Source: JAFALK01 sp042701975 (lineage in GTDB: Bacteria; Pseudomonadota; Gammaproteobacteria; Burkholderiales; Burkholderiaceae_C). From it: a DNA stretch of 64,000 nucleotides. The stretch lies in contig CP170561.1 of the NCBI GenBank assembly GCA_042701975.1, positions 1,426,001 through 1,490,000 of the forward strand, in the 5' to 3' direction. Under the pieces are notes generated by a model. It had not been told where the DNA came from. It saw only the letters and a program-made list of their open reading frames with translations, and searched no databases. Below, piece by piece: positions 7,363 to 14,548 of this stretch (position 1 is its first letter; each line of letters starts with the position of its first letter). The position numbers and the translations under genes were made by a program.

Positions 7363-8958
7363 TCAGGCGCTGGCCAGTGTGGCCCGCGCCTTGTCTGCAG
7401 GCGCGGACTGCGCCTCCTCGTGATAGGAGTCGTCGATGTTGATGGCCCAGATCGCATCGTGATCGGCGCTGCCCGCCAGGATGCTCTGCGCGGCCAGGCG
7501 CGCCGAGAGCATGGAGTGGTCCTGGTTGTTGTAGCGGTGCATGCCGTTGCGGCCGACGAGGAAGAGATTGGACAGACCGTCGAGCCACTCGCGCAGTTCG
7601 TCGAAACGTTCGTAGGCCGCGCCGAAGTAGCCCGGATAGGCCTTGGGCATGCGGATCACCGTGGCGTCGAGCGCGTCGGCCGCGTCGCCCAGGCCCAGCT
7701 GCTGCATCTCGCGGATGGCCAGCTCCTTGAGCGCGCCATCGTCCATGGCCCACAGCGCATCGTCGTCGCGCGCGAAGAACTCCAGCCCGACCCAGACCGT
7801 GTCCGGATCGGCCACCATGTACGGGCTCCAGTTGTTGAAGACCTGCACGCGGCCGACCTTGACGCCGGGCTCCTGGATGTAGATCCAGTTGTCGCGCAGT
7901 TGAGCGATGGCGCCGCGGCGGCGGTAGAGCAGGCCCACGGTGATGAAGTCGCGGTACTGCAGGCCGTTGGCGATCTCTTGTGCCTCGGGCGTTGCGGCCG
8001 GGCGCAGGGCCTGGACCAGCTCGCGCACGGGCATGGTGGAGACGATGTGTGAGGCGCCCATCTGCTCGCGGCTGCCGTCTGCGCGTTCGATGGTCAGTCC
8101 GCTCACGCGGTTGGCGTCACGCTGGATCTCGGCCACGCGGGCCTGGCGCACCAGGCGGCCGCCGCGACGTTCGAACTCGGCGGCGGCGCTTTCCCACATC
8201 TGGCCGGGGCCGTACTTGGGGTAGAGGAAGCTCTCGATCAGCGAGGTCTGCTCGGCCTTGCTGTTGCCGCGGCCCAGCGCCTTGCGCGCCGCGTGCTGCA
8301 GCGCCTTGGCGATGGAGAGACTCTTGATGCGCTGCGCACCCCAGGCCGCGCTGATCTCGTGGCAGGGCACGCCCCAGACCTTCTCGGTGTATTCCTTGAA
8401 GAACTGCAGGTAGAGCTGGCGGCCGAAGCGGTTGATGAAGAAGTCTTCGAGCGTGGCCTCGGGCTTGATCGGCGCGAGGTGCGAGCGTGCATAGCTGGCG
8501 CCGAAGCTCAGGCACTTCATCGGCCCCATCTTCATGGCCATGTCCAGGCCGGGCTTGAGCGGGTAGTCGAAGAACTGGCCGCCGAAGTAGATGCGCGAGA
8601 GGCGGCTGCGGATCAGCAGCACGTCGTCTTCGGATTCCTGCGCCGTGATGCCTTGCGAACCCAGCAGGCTGCTCGCACCTTGATAGGCGAGGCGGAAGGT
8701 CTCGGCATCCTGCGCATCGGCCGGTCGCGCGATGGGCAGCATCTGGCGCCACCAATCCATCACCCAGCCGGATTTGGAGAAGAAGCGATGGCCGCCGATG
8801 TCGATGCGGTTGCCTTTGTGGTTGACGGTCTTGGACAGGCCGCCGATGTCGTTCGTGGATTCGACGATGGTGACGCCGGACTTGCCGGCGCGCAGCAGCT
8901 CCAGGCCGGCGGTCAGGCCTGCGGGGCCGGCGCCGATGATGAGGACTTGATCGGTCAC
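7363..8958 (-). CDS. FAD/NAD(P)-dependent oxidoreductase, UDP-galactopyranose mutase-like
   Basis: The 531-residue flavoprotein begins with a Rossmann dinucleotide site, VLIIGAGPAGLTAG. It continues with features of the amine oxidase/UDP-galactopyranose mutase superfamily: NDIGGLSKTV, DIGGHRFFSK, FFKEYTEKVWG and a C-terminal VGRNGMHRYNNQDHSM. Members isomerise sugar nucleotides or oxidise amines. In this glycan gene cluster a sugar-nucleotide or lipid-linked sugar substrate is likely (inference). The GTG start at 8958 overlaps the stop of the GtrA gene upstream (GTGA), which shows translational coupling. A more exact substrate cannot be given. Confidence 0.8.
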   Translation of the reverse strand: MTDQVLIIGAGPAGLTAGLELLRAGKSGVTIVESTNDIGGLSKTVNHKGNRIDIGGHRFFSKSGWVMDWWRQMLPIARPADAQDAETFRLAYQGASSLLGSQGITAQESEDDVLLIRSRLSRIYFGGQFFDYPLKPGLDMAMKMGPMKCLSFGASYARSHLAPIKPEATLEDFFINRFGRQLYLQFFKEYTEKVWGVPCHEISAAWGAQRIKSLSIAKALQHAARKALGRGNSKAEQTSLIESFLYPKYGPGQMWESAAAEFERRGGRLVRQARVAEIQRDANRVSGLTIERADGSREQMGASHIVSTMPVRELVQALRPAATPEAQEIANGLQYRDFITVGLLYRRRGAIAQLRDNWIYIQEPGVKVGRVQVFNNWSPYMVADPDTVWVGLEFFARDDDALWAMDDGALKELAIREMQQLGLGDAADALDATVIRMPKAYPGYFGAAYERFDELREWLDGLSNLFLVGRNGMHRYNNQDHSMLSARLAAQSILAGSADHDAIWAINIDDSYHEEAQSAPADKARATLASA

Positions 8959-9425
8959 AGGAGGGGTTCCAGACGGCTGTCTTGTTGGGCCGCGGGGCGG
9001 CGTCGTGCAGGGTTGAACAGCAAGGCCTTGCGAACGCCGAAGTTGAAGAAGAAGACGATGCCGGCCGTGATCAGCTTGGCCGTCACGGGGGCGAGATGGA
9101 GTTGCTGCACCAGCAGCCACAACAGGCCTTCTGTCAGCACGAGGCCGGCCAGGCCGATGGCGACGAAGGCGGCGAACTCGGTCGAGCGGTCCTTCAGGCG
9201 CCGGGCCTGGAAGACGAACTTCACGCTGCAGAAGTAGGCGCAGCTGACGCCGGCGATGAAGCCCAGCGCGGCGGACAAGGCCAGCGAAATGCCCAGGGCC
9301 AGTGCGCCTGCGTAAACGCCGGTATCGAGCAGCAGCGCCAGGACGCTGCAGGCCAGGTAGCCCGCCAGCTCGCGGGTGATGCGACGACCTTGCAGCGGGC
9401 GCTTATCGGAAGGAAGAGCAGGCAT
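8955..9425 (-). CDS. GtrA-family membrane protein (second copy)
   Basis: The 156-residue protein has four predicted membrane helices and the GtrA pattern (RELAGYLACSVLALLLDTGVY near 24-45, and FFFNFGVRKALLF near the C-terminus). The ATG at 9425 lies 22 bp inside the 3' end of the upstream membrane-protein gene, and its stop overlaps the GTG of the flavoprotein. The three genes therefore form a tight operon. It is only distantly similar to the GtrA at 2609-3016, so the two probably serve different lipid-linked sugars. Confidence 0.82.
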   Translation of the reverse strand: MPALPSDKRPLQGRRITRELAGYLACSVLALLLDTGVYAGALALGISLALSAALGFIAGVSCAYFCSVKFVFQARRLKDRSTEFAAFVAIGLAGLVLTEGLLWLLVQQLHLAPVTAKLITAGIVFFFNFGVRKALLFNPARRRPAAQQDSRLEPLL

Positions 9426-11301
9426 AGAGGTACTGGGTCTTGTAGGGTTCACGGCCTTCGGGCACATCCCAGACTGCAAGGGGTTTGCGCTCGTAAAGCT
9501 CGGCTGACACGACGAACTGCAGGCTCGGTGCGGCTTTGCAAATGCCAAGGACCTCATCTTCCGATAGCGAGAGGCACGGTGGCGTTCCCTCAGGCAGCTT
9601 AGGCAGAAGAATCGTGAACATCTCGCAACTGAGGCGTCTCTGTATCACGGGCTTGACGACGTTGGAGCGCCGCGCCCATTCGTGAGCTGTCGCTTCGTTG
9701 AAGAGCAGGCCGGCGCCCTGCGGCGGCGAGAAATAGCTGGGGCGCTTCAGAATGAACCACGCGGCTGCCAGATTGTTGTCCCAGTAGACCTCGGTGCCGG
9801 GCGGCACGAACGCCTCGAACGGGTGCGGCTGTTGGAGGTGGCTTTCAAGGTAGCGGATCATGGGCGGGCGGCGATCCCAAAGAAGGCTGCCCGTCATCAG
9901 AATCACGACTGCAAGCGCCGGCACGCCATACGCAAAACCGGGGCCTGGGCGCTCGGTGCCAGTTCGCCATTGAATTCGCCACAGCCACGCCAACGCCGCA
10001 AGGACATACATGGGCAATGTAATGAGTGCGATGCCGACGGAACTGAAGTCCATGTAGGTGGCGTCGTCGATGGGAATGGCACGCAAACCGAAATAGTCGA
10101 AAAGTCCGATCGCCAGCAGGGCGGCCAACGAGATGGCCGTGCTCAGTCGCAGCATGAACGGCCTGACGGGTTGATTTGTGCGCCAGATCCAGAAGTGCAA
10201 GGCCGGCCAGAGCATGCCGACCCAGGTCGCATCCCAATGCAGATTGGCCATCGTGATCACGCAGGCCAGGCTGCAGGCGGTCGCGAGGCCTGCGGGGCCT
10301 TTGCGCGCAATTGAAAGCAGCAGCGCAGGTGTCAGGGCAACGGCCAGGGCGCGCACCGCCCAAAGGCCGCGCCAGGGTTGCAATTGCGTGATCAGCTCAT
10401 TGCGATAGAGCTGCGAGCCGACGACGGAAAGCGCAAGCAATGCTGATATTCCTGCAAGCAAGGCCAAGACCGGTGCCCTTTGCCCAGGGCGGTAGAGCTG
10501 CCGCGTGGCGCCGGCAACGAGCGCGAAGTCGATCGCGATGGAGGCCCAGTCGCTGGCACTCCAGTTGCGGACCAGCACTTGATCGTTGGCCTGCTTGACG
10601 AGCTTCCACCAGTCGTCCGGGTATTGGTTCAGCAAAGCATCGAACGGCGGCCTGCCGAGCCAAGCGAGGGTTGCAATCGCGGCTGCGCCGAGGGGCAGCA
10701 ACACGAGCCAGCGTCGGTCACGCGCGCACAACATCAACCACAGGCAGAGCGCCACGGGCGCGGACATCAACGGATGAACAGATGCGCCGATCAGGATCAG
10801 CAATCCTGCGATCGCTAGCCTGTTCTTTTGGAAACTGACGATGGACCACAGGGCCATCGGTTCCGCAAGGCTGCGAGCGGTCAGGAAGGGTTCGCAGTAA
10901 CCCACGATGCTCATGCCGCCGTACAGCGGGCGCAGCAGGGCCAAGGCGGCAAGCGCAAGCCAGCGTTGGCGCGGACCGAGTTGGGAGGGCAGGAGTTGCC
11001 AGATGCCCGCCATGAATGCGGCGTGGCAAAGCCCAAGAATCAGGGGTTGAAGTGGCCAGACCTCAGCCAGTTGGAAGAGGTGGCCGAAGAGCAGCGGATA
11101 GACGGAATATCGATCTTGCGAGCCGAAGGCGAAGAACAGATCGTGATCAAACTGCTCGGGCCGGATGCTCCTCAGGGCCTGCGCAAGGTAGAGAACCGCG
11201 TCATGGCGCAAGCCGGCATAGGGCTGCGTTGCCATCCACAGGCCGGCAACGGTTGCGAATGCACAGGCGTTGAAAGCCCATCTGGCGCGTGAGCGAGTCA
11301 T
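9403..11301 (-). CDS. Large polytopic membrane protein, unassigned
   Basis: The 632-residue protein has about ten to twelve membrane helices in the first ~450 residues and a soluble C-terminal domain. After the first helix comes the loop GLRHDAVLYLAQAL, then a charged segment (PEQFDHDLFFAFGSQD). An acidic pair after the first helix is common in GT-C glycosyltransferases, but no diagnostic motif was confirmed. The C-terminal part contains VPPGTEVYWDNNLAAAWF, expected to be periplasmic. It begins an operon with the GtrA and flavoprotein genes downstream. It lies directly after the pilin terminator. Confidence 0.68.
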   Translation of the reverse strand: MTRSRARWAFNACAFATVAGLWMATQPYAGLRHDAVLYLAQALRSIRPEQFDHDLFFAFGSQDRYSVYPLLFGHLFQLAEVWPLQPLILGLCHAAFMAGIWQLLPSQLGPRQRWLALAALALLRPLYGGMSIVGYCEPFLTARSLAEPMALWSIVSFQKNRLAIAGLLILIGASVHPLMSAPVALCLWLMLCARDRRWLVLLPLGAAAIATLAWLGRPPFDALLNQYPDDWWKLVKQANDQVLVRNWSASDWASIAIDFALVAGATRQLYRPGQRAPVLALLAGISALLALSVVGSQLYRNELITQLQPWRGLWAVRALAVALTPALLLSIARKGPAGLATACSLACVITMANLHWDATWVGMLWPALHFWIWRTNQPVRPFMLRLSTAISLAALLAIGLFDYFGLRAIPIDDATYMDFSSVGIALITLPMYVLAALAWLWRIQWRTGTERPGPGFAYGVPALAVVILMTGSLLWDRRPPMIRYLESHLQQPHPFEAFVPPGTEVYWDNNLAAAWFILKRPSYFSPPQGAGLLFNEATAHEWARRSNVVKPVIQRRLSCEMFTILLPKLPEGTPPCLSLSEDEVLGICKAAPSLQFVVSAELYERKPLAVWDVPEGREPYKTQYLYACSSFR

Positions 11302-11323
11302 GATTGGTGGGCAGAAATAAAAA

Positions 11324-11349
11324 AAGAGAGCTCCGGCTGGAGCTCCCTT
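11324..11349 (-). terminator. Rho-independent terminator after the pilin gene
   Basis: On the minus strand, a perfect 7-bp stem (GAGCTCC / GGAGCTC, 11328-11345) with a 4-nt loop is followed by a run of T residues. It separates the pilin transcript from the membrane-protein operon that starts at 11301. Confidence 0.9.
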
Positions 11350-11370
11350 TCAGTCAGGTCAGACGGTAGA

Positions 11371-11838
11371 TCAGGTCGACGAGTTCTTCGTGATGGCGGC
11401 GTAGACAGCCGGGTACGAAGTGGAGCTCACCGAGGTGCCGATCGTCCACTTGACGGCGTTGGCCGTAATCACCGGGGTGAAGGTAATGTTGCCGGTGCCG
11501 ACGCCAACGTTCGTGGCGTCCAGGTTCAGCGTGATCACGCCGGCGCTGGAAACGGAAGCCGAGCTGACTTCCTTCGTTGCGGTGAAGGCGGGAACGCCGG
11601 AGTTGGTGTCCGAAGTGCCGCAAGCAGTCGGCGAGGCGCCGGCGCCGATGCCGGCCTCTTGGATGCACAGTGCAACAGCGGTCTTCAGCGGATCAGCTGC
11701 CGACGTGGCATTGCCGATCTTGGCCTTGATCGTGTAATCCTTGTACTGCGGAATCGCCACAGCGGCCAGGATGCCGATGATGGCCACGACGATCATCAGT
11801 TCGATCAGGGTGAAACCCTTTTGAATGCTGCGCTTCAT
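11371..11838 (-). CDS. Type IV pilin (prepilin, PilA-like major subunit)
   Basis: This is a structural subunit of type IV pili. The short leader MKRSIQKG is cut by prepilin peptidase before FTLIELMIVVAIIG, with Glu5 of the mature protein present; the first ~28 mature residues form the hydrophobic assembly helix. The precursor has 155 residues. Its only cysteines are at 58 and 73, in the middle of the protein, not in a C-terminal disulphide loop. The C-terminus is KNSST, a Ser-rich end like that glycosylated by TfpO in some Pseudomonas pilins. The ATG at 11838 has AGGAGA 8 nt upstream; a TTG two codons earlier is unlikely. It has its own sigma-54 promoter and terminator. Confidence 0.95.
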   Translation of the reverse strand: MKRSIQKGFTLIELMIVVAIIGILAAVAIPQYKDYTIKAKIGNATSAADPLKTAVALCIQEAGIGAGASPTACGTSDTNSGVPAFTATKEVSSASVSSAGVITLNLDATNVGVGTGNITFTPVITANAVKWTIGTSVSSTSYPAVYAAITKNSST

Positions 11839-11895
11839 GTTCAATATCTCCTAAGAAACAAATGACGGGTGAGGGGTAGGGACACTCCCCCTGAA

Positions 11896-11912
11896 TGCAG
11901 GTGTCGTGCCAA
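11896..11912 (-). promoter_or_regulatory. Sigma-54 (-24/-12) promoter of the pilin gene
   Basis: Read on the minus strand, TTGGCACG is followed by four bases and CTGCA. The invariant GG and GC are separated by exactly 10 nt, as RpoN requires; the only departure is C for T in the -12 element. Transcription would start about 45 nt before the pilin ATG. RpoN/PilSR control of pilA is known in related systems; pilSR is not in this window. Confidence 0.85.
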
Positions 11913-12119
11913 CCCGGATCGGGGTTGAAGTTCGTGCGCGAATGCACGTTTAGTGAGGCCTTCGGCGGCAAGCGCTGACAAATTCCGTCATTCGATGCCG
12001 GCCGAGGTGGGTGGGGGCTGACAAATTTCGTCAGTTCGTTGTAACCGGGTGTGCTTTGAAGGCCGTGTTTGGTCACAAATCGCGCCACCCATCCATCGAC
12101 GGGCGGGCGCGCCGGGCGC

Positions 12120-12893
12120 TCAAAGCTCGATGACCTGACCCGTCTGCAGGGCGCTGATGCGGTGCCCCGTGGCCAGTGCGCCCACTTCCGCCATCACGGC
12201 CTGGACCTCGCCGGGCTTGATGTGGGTGATGTGGACCTGGATCTGCCCGCCCAGGTGCTGCAGCTCGCGGGCCAGCTCGGTGGGGCAGAGGTGCTGGCTG
12301 ATGCGCGCCAGCTCGCTTTCGTCGTCGCCGAACGCGGTTTCGATGACCAGGTGGCTGACCTTCAGCTGGCTCAGCCGCTCCCACAGCGCCGGGTTCGGGC
12401 CCGTATCGCCGGTGAAGACCCAGTGGCCTTGCGGGCCCTCGACGGCAAAGCCGCAGGCGGGCACGGTGTGGCGGGCGGAAAGCACTTCGACGCTGCGCCC
12501 GCCCAGGTTCAGGCGCTGGCCGATCTCGAACGGATGCAGGGTCAGCACCGGCGCGTCAGGGCGCGGCAGGCGGGTGAAATCGGGCCAGATGACGCCGTTG
12601 AACAGGTGCGCCTTCAGGGCGGCCAGCGTTTCTGGCAGGGCGTGGACCTGGATCGGCGGGCGTCCTTCGGCGACGCGCACGCGCAGCACGGAGTCGGCCA
12701 GCAGCGGGATGGACAGCACGTGATCCAGGTGCGAGTGGCTGACGAGGATGTGGTCGATGCGGGCCAGGGCATCGAGCGGCAGGTCGCCCACCCCGGTGCC
12801 GGCGTCGATGAGCACGTCGTCGTCGAGCAGGAAAGCGGTGGTCTTGTAGCCGGCGGCGATGGCACCGGAACAACCCAGGACGCGAATCTTCAT
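12120..12893 (-). CDS. 3',5'-cyclic-nucleotide phosphodiesterase, metallo-beta-lactamase fold (class II)
   Basis: This 257-residue cytoplasmic metallohydrolase is similar to class II cyclic-nucleotide phosphodiesterases, which hydrolyse cAMP. The metal-binding motif HSHLDH is at 53-58. Further ligands are likely in ARHTVPACGF near 145, FTGDTGPNP near 165 and ITHIKPGE near 220. The N-terminus MKIRVLGCSGAIAAG is typical of the group and supports the ATG at 12893. It is monocistronic between pilin and the FHA gene. A CRP-like dyad lies 128 bp upstream, which would fit feedback control of cAMP. A broader MBL hydrolase activity cannot be excluded. Confidence 0.8.
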   Translation of the reverse strand: MKIRVLGCSGAIAAGYKTTAFLLDDDVLIDAGTGVGDLPLDALARIDHILVSHSHLDHVLSIPLLADSVLRVRVAEGRPPIQVHALPETLAALKAHLFNGVIWPDFTRLPRPDAPVLTLHPFEIGQRLNLGGRSVEVLSARHTVPACGFAVEGPQGHWVFTGDTGPNPALWERLSQLKVSHLVIETAFGDDESELARISQHLCPTELARELQHLGGQIQVHITHIKPGEVQAVMAEVGALATGHRISALQTGQVIEL

Positions 12894-13020
12894 GAGATGT
12901 AGTTTTCGAGGTCTGTCACGGCCACGTGCCGTGGGTTTCAGGCCTCAATGTATGCAGTCTGGGTGGGCGAGCAAAGGCAGCATTCCCGCCTTTCTCACAT
13001 GTGTTCTGGATGCCCCGGCG

Positions 13021-13044
13021 CGTGCGTGACATGCGTCACGCACG
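13021..13044. promoter_or_regulatory. Perfect dyad, CRP/Vfr-like operator candidate
   Basis: Two perfect 10-bp arms (CGTGCGTGAC and GTCACGCACG) are separated by 4 bp. Inside them the pattern CGTGA-N6-TCACG differs from the CRP consensus TGTGA-N6-TCACA only in the outer base of each half. It lies 15 bp after the FHA stop and 128 bp before the phosphodiesterase start. It has no T run, so it is a poor intrinsic terminator. Confidence 0.5.
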
Positions 13045-13058
13045 AGTGTGGCTTTGCG

Positions 13059-13733
13059 TCACCCCTGAATGAACTGCATCTGGGTGCCGGCCAGCTCGAT
13101 CACGTCGCCATTGCGCAGGGCGACGGATTCGGCGGTCAGCGGCTCGCCATTGACGGAGGGGCGGGCATTGCCCTCCACGTGGGCGAAGACGTAGCCGCTG
13201 GGGCGCTTGGTGATGGAGGCCACCTGCACGCCGGGCTTGCCGACGGTGGTGACGACCTTGGTCAAGCTGACTTCACGGCCGGCCGCAGCGCCCGAGAGCA
13301 CCTTGATGGCGGCGGGCTGGCTGCTGGCCGCCGCGGGCGGCAAGCCGCCGAAGGCCGAGGGCAGGCCAAAGCCCGAAGGGCTGCCGGCCGGGCTGGCGGC
13401 GGTGCTGCCCGGCTTGAAGATCATCGTCTTCTCGTAGTCGCCGGAATCCTCGAGCAAGAACTTGATCTTGTACTTGCCGACCTCGACCACGTCGTTGTTG
13501 GCCAGCAGCTGCTTCTTGATCGCCTTGCCGTTGATGTAGGTGCCGTTGGTGGAGTTGAGGTCCTCGATGAAGACGTCGGAGCCGACCATCTGCAGCACCG
13601 CGTGCTCGCCGGAGACGGCGAGGTTGTCGATGACGATGTCGTTGTACGGCCTGCGCCCGAGGGTGGTCTTGTCCTTGGTGAGCTGAACTTCCTTGATCAC
13701 GACCCCGTCGAGCGAAACCACCAGCTTGCCCAT
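13059..13733 (-). CDS. FHA-domain protein
   Basis: The 224-residue cytoplasmic protein has an N-terminal forkhead-associated domain (about 20-95), which binds phosphothreonine. Its hallmarks are TTLGRRPYNDIVID, SGEHA and DLNSTNGTYING. An Ala/Pro/Gly-rich linker (about 108-140) follows. The C-terminal half (about 143-224: TTVGKPG, PSVNGEPL, LRNGDVIEL) looks like a second, degenerate FHA-type fold. The ATG at 13733 is used. It is the last gene of a kinase-phosphatase-FHA set and is a natural reader of the kinase's phosphorylation (inference). Confidence 0.88.
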   Translation of the reverse strand: MGKLVVSLDGVVIKEVQLTKDKTTLGRRPYNDIVIDNLAVSGEHAVLQMVGSDVFIEDLNSTNGTYINGKAIKKQLLANNDVVEVGKYKIKFLLEDSGDYEKTMIFKPGSTAASPAGSPSGFGLPSAFGGLPPAAASSQPAAIKVLSGAAAGREVSLTKVVTTVGKPGVQVASITKRPSGYVFAHVEGNARPSVNGEPLTAESVALRNGDVIELAGTQMQFIQG

Positions 13734-13759
13734 GCTTGACCTCAAGTCTTGTTGTCTGT

Positions 13760-14548
13760 TTATCGCTTGCCAAATGGCCACCAAGCCCGACCTTCGGGCT
13801 TGACGCGACCCTCCGCTCGCGCAAGCACGACCGCGATATTATCCCGGCCGCCCGCCTCGTTGGCGGCGTCGACCAGCGCTTGGCCTGCTTCCGGCAGGCT
13901 CGGGTGGTTAATCAGCAACTGGGCGATGGCCTCTTCGTCGACCATGTCCGACAGGCCGTCGGAGCAGAACAGGTAGACGTCGCCGGGCTGGAGTTCGTGC
14001 TGGTGCAGCTCCAGCATCACCGTGTCCTCCACGCCCACGGCGCGGGTGACGAGGTTCTTGTTGCTGGAATAGGCCGCCTCTTCCTGGGTGAGCAGGCCGG
14101 CGTCGATCTGCTCCTGCAGCAGCGAATGGTCGCGGGTGATCTGCATCAGCTGGTTGCCGCGCAGGCGGTAGCCTCGCGAGTCGCCCACGTGGCCCAGCAG
14201 CATTTCGTCCTCGCGGAAGACGGCCAGCACGAGCGTCGTGCCCATGCCGGCATAGCGCGGATTGGTGTTGGCGGCGTTGAAGATGGCGCGGTTGGCGTTG
14301 TCCACACAGATGTCCATGGCGCGGCGCACGTCGCCGGTCAAGGCCTCAGGGCCGGACTCCAGCAGCCAGCGCCCCAGCTCGGTCGAGATGAAGCTCGTGA
14401 GCATCTGGCTCGCGACCTCGCCGGCGTTGTAGCCACCCATGCCGTCGGCCAAAACGGCAAGATTCACCTGTGGTTCAACAGCCACCGAATCTTCGTTGTT
14501 GTCGCGCGCGCGACCGACATCGGTGAGATGGAAGAACTCCAGATTCAT
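13760..14548 (-). CDS. PP2C-family serine/threonine protein phosphatase (Stp/PrpC-like)
   Basis: This 262-residue metal-dependent phosphatase removes phosphate from Ser/Thr, most likely from targets of the adjacent kinase. Motifs are ARDNNEDS at 14-21, VLADGMGGYNAGE with Asp35, GHVGDSRGYRLR, TRDHSL, CSDGLSDMV and GGRDNIAVVL, which together supply the metal-binding aspartates. Its ATG overlaps the kinase stop by 4 bp (ATGA), so the two are translated together. No membrane segment is seen. Confidence 0.93.
   Translation of the reverse strand: MNLEFFHLTDVGRARDNNEDSVAVEPQVNLAVLADGMGGYNAGEVASQMLTSFISTELGRWLLESGPEALTGDVRRAMDICVDNANRAIFNAANTNPRYAGMGTTLVLAVFREDEMLLGHVGDSRGYRLRGNQLMQITRDHSLLQEQIDAGLLTQEEAAYSSNKNLVTRAVGVEDTVMLELHQHELQPGDVYLFCSDGLSDMVDEEAIAQLLINHPSLPEAGQALVDAANEAGGRDNIAVVLARAEGRVKPEGRAWWPFGKR

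Noticed and set aside
11839..11844. TTG start two codons upstream for the pilin
   Set aside because: AGGAGA is correctly spaced from the ATG at 11838, and the prepilin leader length fits that start.
12917..12933. Short inverted repeat CACGGC / GCCGTG upstream of the phosphodiesterase gene
   Set aside because: Six-base arms are expected by chance at this GC content, and it has no T run or recognised operator pattern.
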